Assembly: GCF_015209745.1 (NCBI RefSeq)
Contig: NZ_CP063657.1
Span: 1,488,001-1,552,000, forward strand
Reading direction: 5' to 3'
DNA from: Lysobacter avium
Lineage (GTDB): Bacteria; Pseudomonadota; Gammaproteobacteria; Xanthomonadales; Xanthomonadaceae
Length of the DNA stretch: 64,000 bases
Position 1 is the first letter of the stretch; each line of letters opens with the position of its first letter. The notes under the pieces are model-generated. The model saw only the letters and a program-made list of their open reading frames with translations, had not been told where the DNA came from and ran no database searches. Below are positions 1-8,665 of the stretch, piece after piece. Made by a program: the position numbers and the translations under genes.

Positions 1-1236
1 GGACGCCGAGCTGCCGGTGAGCTTGCGCCGCACTATCGGCACATCCGCCGTTTCCGGCTTCATCTCGTAAAGGGTGATGCCCGCATCCAGCAGCGGTTTG
101 CGGCGTTTGGCGTAGCCGGCGTGGACCGCCGTCACGTCCGTGGCGGCGAGCGAGTTGGTCAGCACCGTCACCTTTACGCCCTCTCCGGCCAGCCCGGCCA
201 GATAGTCGACCCCGAATGCAGTAGGCACGAAGTAGGCCGAGACAATCTGCAATTCCGCGTCGGGGGTCCCGATGACCTGCTGCAGTCGCTCCGAGAGCAG
301 GCTCTCGCGCGGCGCGCGCCCGAGCCCCTTGGCCGGATCATCGCTGAGCAGCTGCACCGGCACCCATTCCAGGCCGAGGTCGCCGCTCGCCAGGGCCTGC
401 AGATAGGGTGAATCATCCAGCGCACGCAGATACGCACGCGCGGCCGGATCGCGCTCCACCACCGACGCCGCGGCAGCGAGCGCATCAAGCGCCCCCGGCG
501 GTGCTGCGGGCACCAGCCCCCGCAGCGGATAGGAGGACTCGCTCGCCCAGTAGAGATCGAAGTCGCGGGATACCTCGTCCACCACCGGTCCCACCGCCAG
601 CACGTCCAGATCGACGAAGAGCACGCCATCGCCGGCATCGAAGTACTCGTCGCCGACATTTCGCCCGCCCATGATCGTGGCCTGGTTGTCTGCGGTGAAG
701 GACTTGTTGTGCATGCGCCGGTTCAGGCGCGCAAAATCGGTGAGGTAATCCAGCCAGCGCCAGTTCCTGTGCGGGAAGGGGTTGAACAGCCGCACTTCGA
801 TCAGCGGGTGGGTATCCAGCGTTGCCAGCAGCGGATCGAGCCCCGGCGTGTTGTTGTCGTCCAGCAGCAGCCGGACCCGGACACCACGGTCCGCGGCCCG
901 GTGCAGTGCCTCCAGCAACAAGGTCCCCGACATGTCGTTGCGCCAGATGTAGTACTGGACATCCAGTGTCCGCTCCGCGCCTTCCGCCAGCGCAACCCGG
1001 GCCGCGAACGCGTCGTCGCCGCGCGACAACGGCAGCACGCCGGAAAGCCCGGGGTTTGCCCGCGCAAATGGCTGGATGCCCTTGCCCAGCAGCGTGTCGG
1101 CGGAGTCGGCAAGCCGCGCAGACTGCGACCGCCCCTCCAGAGAGGGGAGCCGTGAACTAATCGCCAGGGCCACGACCAGCAGCCCCAGCGTGGCGAGGAT
1201 CGTCGGCCACCTGAATACGTGTCTTTTTCCGATCAT
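1..1236 (-). CDS. Phospholipase D-family protein, ClsC-like cardiolipin synthase (3' end outside window)
   Basis: The frame is open for 412 codons from an ATG at 1236 and runs off the left edge, so the C-terminus is missing. A hydrophobic N-terminal anchor (about residues 7-25) is followed by the first PLD catalytic HKD motif, with H176, K178 and D183 inside RMHNKSFTADNQ and then GGRNVGDEYF. This arrangement is typical of ClsC/YmdC-type enzymes, which join phosphatidyl groups to make cardiolipin at the inner membrane. Sequence leading toward a second HKD motif is present (VHAGYAKRR near residue 378). The gene lies 48 bases downstream of the DUF885 gene on the same strand and may be cotranscribed with it. 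A strong Shine-Dalgarno directly before the ATG sits inside a hairpin. The family is clear. The exact substrate is inferred. Confidence 0.85.
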   Translation of the reverse strand, partial: MIGKRHVFRWPTILATLGLLVVALAISSRLPSLEGRSQSARLADSADTLLGKGIQPFARANPGLSGVLPLSRGDDAFAARVALAEGAERTLDVQYYIWRNDMSGTLLLEALHRAADRGVRVRLLLDDNNTPGLDPLLATLDTHPLIEVRLFNPFPHRNWRWLDYLTDFARLNRRMHNKSFTADNQATIMGGRNVGDEYFDAGDGVLFVDLDVLAVGPVVDEVSRDFDLYWASESSYPLRGLVPAAPPGALDALAAAASVVERDPAARAYLRALDDSPYLQALASGDLGLEWVPVQLLSDDPAKGLGRAPRESLLSERLQQVIGTPDAELQIVSAYFVPTAFGVDYLAGLAGEGVKVTVLTNSLAATDVTAVHAGYAKRRKPLLDAGITLYEMKPETADVPIVRRKLTGSSAS

Positions 1237-1257
1237 GACCTCCCATTGTAGGAGGTC
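1237..1257 (-). promoter_or_regulatory. Inverted repeat that pairs the Shine-Dalgarno of the PLD gene
   Basis: On the minus strand GACCTCC, a 7-base loop and GGAGGTC abut the ATG at 1236. The right arm contains the only good ribosome-binding sequence, only about one base from the start codon. In the mRNA the arms would pair and hide it. It could be a translational control hairpin, or simply the end structure of the upstream transcript. Confidence 0.4.
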
Positions 1258-1284
1258 ACGCGGCCCTCGCAGCGATCTGTCGGC

Positions 1285-3069
1285 TTACTCCGCCATCAAT
1301 TGCATGATCGCCGGCACCGGCGCGTTGCCGTAGCTCAGGAAGCGGTTGTGGAAGGTCTTCAGGTCGAAGTCCTCGCCCAGCTGCTGCTTCTGCTGCTCGC
1401 GGAAGTCGTAGATTTCCGCGTAGCCGGTGAAGTACGAGGTCAGCTGGACCTGCGACAGGCGGACGCGGCGCCACTTGTTGACCGCCTCGGTCTCTTCCTG
1501 GAAGGCCTCGCGGCGCAGCAGGTCGAGCGCCTTGGCTTCGCTCAAGCCCTCCACGTGGACCTCGTAGTCCAGGATCGCATTGGTGACCACGCGCAGGTTC
1601 CACTTGCCGTACATCAGCCACATCTCCGGGGCCTGCTCGCCCCAGCCGGCTTCCAGCATCATCCGCTCGGCATAGACCGCCCAGCCTTCGATCATCGCGC
1701 CGTTGCCCACCAGGCTCTTGACCAGGCTCGGGCTCTTGTTGGCATGCAGCAGCTGGGTGTAGTGGCCCGGGATCGCCTCGTGGATGTTGAGGATCTGCAG
1801 GACCCAGTGGTTGTACTCGCGCAGGAAGCTCTCGGCCTGCTCGTCGCTGTAGTCATCCAGCGGGCTGACGTTGTAGTAGGTGTTGGCAGTCGGATTGAAC
1901 GGGCCCGGCGCGCTGACCGAGGCGCCGGCGCCACCGCCGCGCATGTATTCGGGCGTCTCGCGGACCACCAGTGGACGGCTGGTGTCCTGGTCGAGCAGGT
2001 CGTGCTTGCGGACGAACTCTGCCAGCAGCGGGATCTGGCGCTTGATCTCGTCGAAGAACTCATCGCGCGCCACGTGCCGGGCTGAGAGCTTGTCGATCAT
2101 CATCCCGATCCGCTGCAGGCGGTCGTCGGGCATCGCGGTACCGGCGAAGTACTTCGGCCACAGCTCCACGGTGATCTTGTCCATCTGCCCGTGCAGGCGG
2201 TTCTTCTCGTCCACCGCGCGCTGGTGCAATTGGGCGGCGGTGAAGTGCGACTGGATGTCGTAGGCGAACTTGCGCTCGTACTGCTCGGCGCCGATGCGGA
2301 AGGAGCGGGCCTTGCCGGCGGCGACCTGTTGGGCCTGCACGCCTTCCAGCCAGCCGGTCCATTCGCCGATCGCGGCGCGGGCCGTGTCGATGCGCGCGTT
2401 GAACGTGGCCTTTTCGGCGGCATTAAGACCCGAATCGGCGATCTGCTTGCGCAGCGGATCACCGAGCACGCTGAGCGACCCACGACCCTGCACGATCGCG
2501 AGTTCGACGTGCTCCGCGGTCGGGTCGGCGATGTTGGCACGTGCGGCGGCGTAGTACTGCGGGACGTGCTCCAGCCGTGCCATGACGGTGCGCAGGCGCT
2601 CGTCCTCGTCGGCGTACGGAGTGTTGAGAAGCAGGCCGATGGGACCGGCGATGTTGTAGCGCGAGGGATTCCACTGCCAGTCGCGGAAGGTCTCCTGGTA
2701 CCAGATGCTTGCCTCGTAGCGGTTCTTCAGCAGCATGTGGTCGATGCGCTGCGCCGGCGACAGTTGCGCCGGGTCGAACGCGGCCAGCTCCTGCAGCCCT
2801 GCCCTCGCGAACGCCAGGTCGGCGGCGCGCTGCCGGGCGTCTGGAATTGTGAGCGTCGCCGCGTTGTCGTAGCGACCGGCGTAGATCGAAGATTCCGGAC
2901 TGCGCTCCAGGCCGCGCATCAGCAGCGATTCGGCGACCTTTGCAAAATCCGCGTTCACGGTAGCAGCGCTGCTGCCCGCGTTTGCTGGAGATGTCTGGCA
3001 CCCCGTCAGGGCGCCGGCGCCCAGCGCCAGGCTGGCAGCGATGATCAGGGAAAGGCTGGTCTTGCGCAT
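1285..3069 (-). CDS. DUF885 family lipoprotein, putative metallohydrolase
   Basis: The 594-residue protein starts with a lipoprotein signal peptide whose lipobox is LTGC. The start at 3069 was chosen because GGAG lies 7 bases upstream and the signal peptide begins there; an in-frame ATG at 3084 adds only five residues. A zinc-protease-like HEAIPGH motif falls near residues 430-436, with EGWAVYAE about 32 residues later. Both are hallmarks of DUF885 proteins, which are widespread, envelope-located and of mostly undetermined substrate. Length matches the family. The nirK terminator lies upstream, so transcription is probably independent of nirK. Peptidase activity is an inference from the motif. 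Confidence 0.85.
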   Translation of the reverse strand: MRKTSLSLIIAASLALGAGALTGCQTSPANAGSSAATVNADFAKVAESLLMRGLERSPESSIYAGRYDNAATLTIPDARQRAADLAFARAGLQELAAFDPAQLSPAQRIDHMLLKNRYEASIWYQETFRDWQWNPSRYNIAGPIGLLLNTPYADEDERLRTVMARLEHVPQYYAAARANIADPTAEHVELAIVQGRGSLSVLGDPLRKQIADSGLNAAEKATFNARIDTARAAIGEWTGWLEGVQAQQVAAGKARSFRIGAEQYERKFAYDIQSHFTAAQLHQRAVDEKNRLHGQMDKITVELWPKYFAGTAMPDDRLQRIGMMIDKLSARHVARDEFFDEIKRQIPLLAEFVRKHDLLDQDTSRPLVVRETPEYMRGGGAGASVSAPGPFNPTANTYYNVSPLDDYSDEQAESFLREYNHWVLQILNIHEAIPGHYTQLLHANKSPSLVKSLVGNGAMIEGWAVYAERMMLEAGWGEQAPEMWLMYGKWNLRVVTNAILDYEVHVEGLSEAKALDLLRREAFQEETEAVNKWRRVRLSQVQLTSYFTGYAEIYDFREQQKQQLGEDFDLKTFHNRFLSYGNAPVPAIMQLMAE

Positions 3070-3185
3070 ACTGGTGCTCCGCATCGGCGTGCCGTCACCG
3101 GATGGGCAACGGCCAATCCAACATCGTAGCGGCCCCGGCACGCAGCGAACGTGCCGTTGGTCAGGCACGCGGGGCAAACACGCAC

Positions 3186-3213
3186 AAAAAAAGACGGGCC
3201 TCAATGGCCCGCC
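3186..3213 (-). terminator. Rho-independent terminator of nirK
   Basis: On the minus strand GGCGGGCC, loop ATTGA and GGCCCGTC form an 8-base-pair stem with one wobble pair. It is followed by seven T. It lies 18 bases beyond the nirK stop codon. Confidence 0.85.
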
Positions 3214-3231
3214 TTCATTTTATTCCCTGCC

Positions 3232-4605
3232 TCAGTGGCCCGATGCGGGGTCGCTCTTCTCGCGGCTGTCAAAGATCGAGCTGTCCGCTTCACCCTTCAC
3301 ATTCAGGAAGCCGATCAGGCCCTTCTCGGCCCGCGACAGGGCGTGGTCGACGAGCAGGTAGCGGCCCGGATAGTCGACCTTGAACTCCACCATGGTCGCT
3401 CCGCCAGGCGGTACGATCGTGGTCTGGACATCGGTCAGCGGCGGGCTGGTGAAAGACGCCAGGTCGTAGACGCGGTCAAACACTTCACCGATCAGGTGGA
3501 AACTGGAGGTCAGGTTCGGACCGCCGACGCCGAAGAACATGCGCACGGTTTCGCCGACGTTCGCCTGCATGTCGAAGGTCTTGGTCAGCGCGTTCATGCT
3601 GCCGTTGAACATCAGGTGCTCTGGCCGCTCATCGAGCAGTTTCTCCACCGAGAACTCCTGCAGGCCGCTGGAGCCGTGCTTCTGCGCGGTGTAGAGCTCG
3701 CCCTGCATGACGTAGAACTCGCGGTCCACGCTCGGCAATCCGCCCTCGGGCTCGACCAAGATCATCCCGTACATGCCGTTGGAAATGTGCTGGGCGATCA
3801 TCGGCGTGGCGCAGTGGTAGACGAACAGTCCGGGATGCAGCGCCTTGAAGGTAAAGCTCTTGGTCTGCCCCGGCGCGACCTGGGTCACCACCGCGCCACC
3901 GCCCGGACCCGTGACGGCGTGGAAGTCGACCGAGTGGATGTTGATGCTGTCCTCGGCGTTCTTCAGGTTGATGGTGACGGTATCGCCCTTTCTGATCCGC
4001 AGCAGCGGGCCGGGCACCGTGCTGTCAAAGGTCCAGTAGCGGTAGGTGCTGCCGTCCGAAAGCTGGCCTTCGACCTCGGTGGTGAGCAGGTCGTAGGTGA
4101 TGTGCTTGGCCGCGCGGTCGCCGACCGGCTCGCCGACCTGGTACGGGTCCTTGGCCACGTCTACGGCGGTGCTCACGACGTCGGCGACATCGCCCACGGT
4201 CAGCTTGCCGAACATGCCCGCCGCCTTGTGACCGGGGATCGTGCATACATATTCGAACGCGCCCGCCTTGCCGGCGCGGAACACGATGGTGGTCGATGAG
4301 CCTTCACCAACCAGCTGGTCGGAATGGGCATCGAATGCCGGAACGGAGATGTCGTGCATCGCCCCGTCGCCATTGACCACGGTGATCGCGACCACCGCTC
4401 CTTCGGGCACTTTCAGTTCCGGATTCACCTGATCCTTGATCGCGCCAGCGTTGCCGACGAACACCAACTGTCCGTTGTCGATCGCGGTGCGCAACGTAAA
4501 AGTGACGTCCGCCACCGGGGTGACGTCGGCCGAACGTGCGGCGATGGCCTGCGGCACAAACCCGGCAGCTCCGGCCAGGGCGAACAGCAACACCAGCTCT
4601 TTCAT
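3232..4605 (-). CDS. nirK: Copper nitrite reductase with extra N-terminal cupredoxin domain
   Basis: This 457-residue secreted protein (signal peptide about 1-22) reduces nitrite to nitric oxide in the periplasm. Residues about 35-140 form an additional blue-copper domain with ligands H84, C121, H126 and M131. Residues about 165-440 are the two NirK cupredoxin domains: type 1 copper ligands H224, C265, H273 and M278; type 2 ligands H229, H264 and H421; active-site D227 and H370. All ligands for three copper sites are present. The fused N-terminal domain resembles the NirK described from Hyphomicrobium denitrificans, where it carries an extra type 1 copper. The start at 4605 has a GGAAG ribosome site. 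An FNR-type box lies 77 bases upstream and a terminator follows. No nor genes are in view. Confidence 0.95.
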   Translation of the reverse strand: MKELVLLFALAGAAGFVPQAIAARSADVTPVADVTFTLRTAIDNGQLVFVGNAGAIKDQVNPELKVPEGAVVAITVVNGDGAMHDISVPAFDAHSDQLVGEGSSTTIVFRAGKAGAFEYVCTIPGHKAAGMFGKLTVGDVADVVSTAVDVAKDPYQVGEPVGDRAAKHITYDLLTTEVEGQLSDGSTYRYWTFDSTVPGPLLRIRKGDTVTINLKNAEDSINIHSVDFHAVTGPGGGAVVTQVAPGQTKSFTFKALHPGLFVYHCATPMIAQHISNGMYGMILVEPEGGLPSVDREFYVMQGELYTAQKHGSSGLQEFSVEKLLDERPEHLMFNGSMNALTKTFDMQANVGETVRMFFGVGGPNLTSSFHLIGEVFDRVYDLASFTSPPLTDVQTTIVPPGGATMVEFKVDYPGRYLLVDHALSRAEKGLIGFLNVKGEADSSIFDSREKSDPASGH

Positions 4606-4647
4606 TCCAGTCTTCCTTCCAGTCAGCAAAATGCTTCGTTGGCCGGC

Positions 4648-4653
4648 ACGATA
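4648..4653 (-). promoter_or_regulatory. Candidate -10 element of nirK
   Basis: TATCGT (four of six to TATAAT) is centred 32 bases downstream of the FNR-type palindrome centre. This is the spacing of class II FNR promoters, where the activator sits near -41.5. Confidence 0.5.
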
Positions 4654-4675
4654 GACAGTGCGTGACCACCCCTCC

Positions 4676-4689
4676 ATGACGTGGGTCAA
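4676..4689 (-). promoter_or_regulatory. FNR/DNR-type box upstream of nirK
   Basis: Read toward nirK the site is TTGAC-CCAC-GTCAT, close to the Crp/Fnr-family consensus TTGAT-N4-ATCAA (DNR variants allow GTCAA). Its centre is 77.5 bases from the nirK ATG. A near-copy, TGAT-CCAC-GTCA, occurs at the same distance from the ATG at 8666. Confidence 0.7.
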
Positions 4690-4752
4690 GCCAGACCAAA
4701 CGCAACCGTATGTTGGTCTTCACTGCCGTAGGAAAACCGATGCGGCCAACGC

Positions 4753-4776
4753 AAAACCGCCCCGGATCCGGGGCGG
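4753..4776 (-). terminator. Rho-independent terminator after the His-rich lipoprotein gene
   Basis: A perfect 20-base palindrome, CCGCCCCGGATCCGGGGCGG, is followed on the minus strand by TTTT. It lies about 110 bases after the stop codon at 4885 and separates that gene from nirK. Confidence 0.65.
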
Positions 4777-4884
4777 CGGAAAGGAACACGGAGTGTTTTG
4801 CGTGGCCCGGATCAGTCCGCACCCGGGTACAGGCTGTGCGGCGTTCGATTCGTCGTCGCTGAAGCGCCTGATGGCTTCACAGGC

Positions 4885-5421
4885 TCAGTCGTGCGTCAAC
4901 GGCTCCAGGTCTTCGTGGTCAAAGGTGGCCTCGTAGTCGTTCACCACCGAGACCAGGCGGGGTACGCCTTCGGCCGATGCGGGGTCTTCGCGCAGTGCCG
5001 TCGCCGCGCCCATCATCTCCCCGATCATCACGTGCAGCACGGCGTCGGGCTCGGGTTCCAGTTGGCAGTTGGCGATCATGTAGTTCACGTTGTCCTGGAC
5101 GGAGGCGGCCAGCGCTTCGGCGTCCGCCGCTTGCAGGCGGGACTCGTGGTAGGCCGGCAGGTTCTTGGCCACGTCATCGCGGATCCCGCTCATGGCCTTG
5201 CGCAGTGGCGCATCGGTCTCCCAGCGCTGTCCTTCGGCAAGCACCGGCCGCGGGCCGTGCTCGTCATGGGCATCGTGCGCGTCAGCCGCGACCGGCGCCT
5301 CGCTTTGGGTGGTCGGGGGCGTGTCGGCTTGCGCCGGGGGCGCTGGATCGCTTCCGCACGCTGCAACGGCGAGGGCGAGAAGGGCTGAGGCGACGCCGGC
5401 ATATAGAGAGTTGCGTTTCAT
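4885..5421 (-). CDS. Small His-rich lipoprotein of the DnrO type, denitrification-associated
   Basis: The 178-residue protein has a lipoprotein signal peptide with the lipidated cysteine at C22. A low-complexity linker follows, containing the histidine cluster DAHDAHDEHG near residues 48-57, then a helical domain (about 70-175). From memory it resembles the small DnrO/DnrP-annotated lipoproteins of xanthomonads; no function is established that I know of. It sits immediately upstream of nirK on the same strand but has its own terminator. Its own FNR-type box is centred 61 bases before the start. Expression together with nirK, and a metal-binding role for the histidines, are inferences. Confidence 0.6.
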   Translation of the reverse strand: MKRNSLYAGVASALLALAVAACGSDPAPPAQADTPPTTQSEAPVAADAHDAHDEHGPRPVLAEGQRWETDAPLRKAMSGIRDDVAKNLPAYHESRLQAADAEALAASVQDNVNYMIANCQLEPEPDAVLHVMIGEMMGAATALREDPASAEGVPRLVSVVNDYEATFDHEDLEPLTHD

Positions 5422-5448
5422 GAACTGTCTCCTGTAAATGACCTCCCT

Positions 5449-5454
5449 ACCGTA
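5449..5454 (-). promoter_or_regulatory. Candidate -10 element of the His-rich lipoprotein gene
   Basis: TACGGT keeps the three most conserved -10 positions (T1, A2, T6). Its centre is 31 bases from the centre of the FNR-type box at 5476-5489, as expected for class II activation toward the minus-strand gene. Confidence 0.35.
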
Positions 5455-5475
5455 ACGTCTCCCGCGTGCACGGCC

Positions 5476-5489
5476 TTGATCCTTGTCAT
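5476..5489 (-). promoter_or_regulatory. FNR/DNR-type box between the His-rich lipoprotein and CoA-transferase genes
   Basis: The plus strand reads TTGAT-CCTT-GTCAT, with one mismatch from a perfect TTGAT-N4-RTCAA site. It lies 61.5 bases from the lipoprotein start at 5421 and 130 bases from the CoA-transferase start at 5613. The first is the likelier target. Confidence 0.6.
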
Positions 5490-5612
5490 GGCGTTTCGCG
5501 ATGTGTGGTCCCCGAACGCCATGTGTTCAGGGTGAGGCAGTGCGTTCCTGTTGGCTTCCAAGCCTTCGAGTAAAATCGAGGTGACCCCCGAAAGCTTTCC
5601 TCCGAGGCAACC

Positions 5613-7124
5613 GTGACCCAACGCATCCTCCACCCCGGCCTGGCCGACAAGATCATGAGTCCGGCGCAGGCGGCTGAACTGATCCAGCCCGGCATGACCG
5701 TCGCCATGAGCGGATTCACCGGCGCCGGCTACCCCAAGGCGGTTCCGCAGGCGTTGGCCGCCCGTATGGAGACCGCGGCGGCGGCAGGCCATCCCTTCAA
5801 AATCAAGGTCCTCACCGGTGCGTCGACGGCGCCCGAGCTGGACGGCGCGCTGGCGCGGGTGGAAGGCATGGAGTTGCGCCTGCCCTACCAGTCCGACCCG
5901 GCGGTGCGTGAGCGCATCAACGCCGGCAATCTGGAGTACATCGACATCCACCTGAGCCACGTCGCCCAGCACACCTGGTTCGGGTTCTTCGGCAAGATCG
6001 ATGTGGCGGTGGTGGAGGTCTCCGGCATCCGCGAGGACGGCAGCCTGATTCCGTCGTCGTCGGTGGGCAACAACATGACCTGGCTCGAACGGGCAGACAA
6101 GGTCATCCTGGAGGTCAACCGCTGGCAGCCCGAGGCGCTGGCGGGCATGCACGACATCTATTACGGCACTGCCCTGCCCCCGGACCGCAAGCCGATCCCG
6201 CTGCTGCATCCCGATGACCGCATCGGCCAGCCCTGGTTCCGCCTGGACCAGGACAAGGTCATCGCCGTGGTTGAGACCAACGACCCGGACCGCAACTCGC
6301 CATTCAACCCACCCGATGAAGCGTCGCAGCGGATCGCCGGCCACCTGCTGGATTTCCTCGGCCGCGAGGTCAAGCGCGGCCGGCTGACCGACAAGCTGCT
6401 GCCGCTGCAGTCGGGCGTTGGCAACATCGCCAACGCGGTGCTGGCGGGACTGGCGACCGGCGGTTACAACGGACTATCGGCCTACACCGAGGTCATCCAG
6501 GACGGCATGCTGCAGCTGATCAAGGAGGGCGTTCTGCGGATGGCATCGGCCACCTCGTTCTCGCTCAGCCCGGCCGGGATCGAGGAGTTCAACGCCAATG
6601 TCGATTTCTATTCCAGGCGCATCCTGCTGCGTCCGCAGGAGATCTCCAACCACCCGGAGATCATCCGGCGGCTCGGCTGCATCGCCATGAACGGCATGAT
6701 CGAGGCGGACATCTACGGCAACGTCAACTCGACCCACATCGCCGGCAGCCAGATCATGAACGGCATCGGTGGCTCGGGCGACTTCGCGCGCAACAGCTAC
6801 CTGTCGGTTTTCATGGCACCCAGCACGGCCAAGGGCGGCAAGATCTCCGGGATCGTGCCGATGGTCAGCCACGTGGACCACACCGAGCACGACACGATGG
6901 TCGTGGTCACCGACCAGGGCCTCGCGGACCTGCGCGGCCTGGCGCCCAAGCAGCGCGCGCGGGTCATCATCGAGAACTGCGTCCACCCGGACTTCAAGCC
7001 GATGCTGCAGGACTACTTCGACCGCGCCTGCCGCGACAGCTACGCCAAGCACACCCCGCATCTGCTGCCCGAGGCCTTGTCGTGGCACCAGCGCTTTATT
7101 GATACGGGCAGCATGCTGCCCTGA
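5613..7124 (+). CDS. Acetyl-CoA hydrolase/transferase, succinate:acetate CoA-transferase type
   Basis: The 503-residue protein is full length for the AarC/Cat1-type succinyl-CoA:acetate CoA-transferases. These move CoA between succinyl-CoA and acetate and can bypass succinyl-CoA synthetase in the TCA cycle. The expected catalytic glutamate is E293 in YTEVIQDG, and the glycine-rich GVGNIANAVL segment lies just before it. The start is a GTG at 5613 with GAGG six bases upstream. It is divergent from the His-rich lipoprotein gene and convergent with sstT. Succinate:acetate specificity is inferred from overall resemblance; related family members use propionyl-CoA or 4-hydroxybutyrate. Confidence 0.85.
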   Translation: MTQRILHPGLADKIMSPAQAAELIQPGMTVAMSGFTGAGYPKAVPQALAARMETAAAAGHPFKIKVLTGASTAPELDGALARVEGMELRLPYQSDPAVRERINAGNLEYIDIHLSHVAQHTWFGFFGKIDVAVVEVSGIREDGSLIPSSSVGNNMTWLERADKVILEVNRWQPEALAGMHDIYYGTALPPDRKPIPLLHPDDRIGQPWFRLDQDKVIAVVETNDPDRNSPFNPPDEASQRIAGHLLDFLGREVKRGRLTDKLLPLQSGVGNIANAVLAGLATGGYNGLSAYTEVIQDGMLQLIKEGVLRMASATSFSLSPAGIEEFNANVDFYSRRILLRPQEISNHPEIIRRLGCIAMNGMIEADIYGNVNSTHIAGSQIMNGIGGSGDFARNSYLSVFMAPSTAKGGKISGIVPMVSHVDHTEHDTMVVVTDQGLADLRGLAPKQRARVIIENCVHPDFKPMLQDYFDRACRDSYAKHTPHLLPEALSWHQRFIDTGSMLP

Positions 7125-7147
7125 CGGCTGATGCAATTTGACTCGTG

Positions 7148-8422
7148 TCAGCGGCCTGCGCGGGCCTCCGCCCGCTTGCAGGCGGCCGCGGTAAACAGGA
7201 CATCGGTGGAGGAGTTCAGCGCGGTCTCGGCCGAGTCCTGCACCACGCCGACAATGAATCCGATCGCGACGACGCGCATGGCGAGGTCGTCGGATATGCC
7301 GAACAGTCCGGCGGCAAGCGGGATCAGGAGCAGCGAGCCGCCCGGTACACCTGAGGCTCCGCACGCCGCGACCGCGGCGACCACGCTGAGCAGCAGCGCG
7401 GTCGGCATGTCCACCGGGATTCCCAGGGTGTGCACCGCTGCCAGCGTCAGCACGGTGATGGTGATCGCCGCGCCGGCCATGTTGATGGTCGCCCCGATCG
7501 GGATCGAGACCGCATAGGTTTCGCGATGCAGGCCCATCTTCCGGCACAGCTCCATGTTGATCGGAATGTTTGCCGCCGAGCTGCGGGTGAAGAACGCGGT
7601 AATTCCGCTCTCGCGCAGGCAGCGCAGGACCAGAGGATAAGGATTGCTGCGGATGACCAGGGCCACGATCAGTGGGTTGGCTACCAGGGAAACAAACAGC
7701 ATGCATCCCAGCAGCACGGCCAACAGCTGCGCGTAATCAAGCAATGTCGACAGTCCCGTGGCGGCAATCGTCTCGGCGACCAGGCCGAAGATCCCTATTG
7801 GCGCCAGCTGGATGACGGCGCGGACCAGCCGCGTCACTGCATCCGACAGGTCCGCAAGAGCCGTGCGGGTGCTGTCGGCAGAGTAGCGCAGCGCGACGCC
7901 AAGGCCGACGGCCCAGGCCAGGATGCCGATGTAATTGCCCGCCTGCAGCGCGTGGATCGGATTGTCTACGAGCTGCAGCAGGAGGTTGCGCAACACCTCG
8001 CCGATACCGCCCGGAGGGCTCAAATCGCCTGCACCGGCGACGCCCAGGTGCAGCGTTACAGGGAACATGAAGCTGGCTGCCACCGCGACCAACGCGGCAG
8101 CGAGCGTGCCGACCAGGTACAGCACCAGGATGGGACGGATATGGGTCTTCTGGCCCTGGCGGTGGTTGGCGATGGACGCGGCCACCAGCACCAGCACCAG
8201 AATCGGCGCGACCGCTTTGAGTGCCGAGACGAACACGGTGCCCAGCAGGCCGACCGCCATCGCCGCCGAGGGCGCAAGCAGCGCAAGCAGCGTGCCGGCG
8301 ATCAGTCCGATCACGATCCGCAGCACCAGACTGGTTTGGGTCCACCGAGCCAGCAGGCCTTGAGACGCCTTTCCGGGGAGCGACGGTGGCAGACGGTTGT
8401 CGGGAGGGCTGGGTTCGGTCAT
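7148..8422 (-). CDS. sstT: Serine/threonine:Na+ symporter SstT
   Basis: This 424-residue inner-membrane protein belongs to the dicarboxylate/amino acid:cation symporter family (Pfam SDF). Its length, the [15 protein letters not shown] hairpin region and the [16 protein letters not shown] segment match SstT, which imports serine and threonine with sodium. The ATG at 8422 was chosen because the upstream extension to 8485 lacks family character. It is tail-to-tail with the CoA-transferase gene (23 bases). Its promoter region is shared with the divergent lipoate ligase genes. Confidence 0.9.
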   Translation of the reverse strand: MTEPSPPDNRLPPSLPGKASQGLLARWTQTSLVLRIVIGLIAGTLLALLAPSAAMAVGLLGTVFVSALKAVAPILVLVLVAASIANHRQGQKTHIRPILVLYLVGTLAAALVAVAASFMFPVTLHLGVAGAGDLSPPGGIGEVLRNLLLQLVDNPIHALQAGNYIGILAWAVGLGVALRYSADSTRTALADLSDAVTRLVRAVIQLAPIGIFGLVAETIAATGLSTLLDYAQLLAVLLGCMLFVSLVANPLIVALVIRSNPYPLVLRCLRESGITAFFTRSSAANIPINMELCRKMGLHRETYAVSIPIGATINMAGAAITITVLTLAAVHTLGIPVDMPTALLLSVVAAVAACGASGVPGGSLLLIPLAAGLFGISDDLAMRVVAIGFIVGVVQDSAETALNSSTDVLFTAAACKRAEARAGR

Positions 8423-8580
8423 GGCGTGAGGTCCGGGGGCGGAAGGCGTTCGTACCGGCAACAACAAGCGCCGCGCACGAAGCATCGATTGTCGCCGACC
8501 GCGCCGATGATTTGGCCGTTTGCGGGTAAATCGTGATCACCGTTACACGCAGCACGCGCCCGCACCCCACTCGCAGATCG

Positions 8581-8596
8581 AATGATCCACGTCATT
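8581..8596 (+). promoter_or_regulatory. FNR/DNR-type palindrome upstream of the split lipoate ligase
   Basis: AATGA-TCCACG-TCATT is a palindrome with the core TGAT-CCAC-GTCA, differing by one base from the nirK core TGAC-CCAC-GTCA. Its centre is 77.5 bases before the ATG at 8666, exactly the nirK distance. A weak -10 (GAGGAT, 8618-8623) has class II spacing. It is 166 bases from the sstT start, so the ligase is the likelier target. Confidence 0.6.
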
Positions 8597-8665
8597 GCTC
8601 CCGACGCCCGCGCAGACGAGGATGGTTGCCTCAGCCACGCTTGCGGCGGTTAAAGCGAGGAGTCC

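Noticed and set aside
3151..4299. Plus-strand open frame of 382 codons over nirK
   Set aside because: It is an antisense frame; all copper ligands of nirK are encoded on the minus strand.
6474..7706. Minus-strand open frame spanning sstT and the CoA-transferase
   Set aside because: It is an out-of-frame reading of sstT running on into the antisense strand of the CoA-transferase gene.
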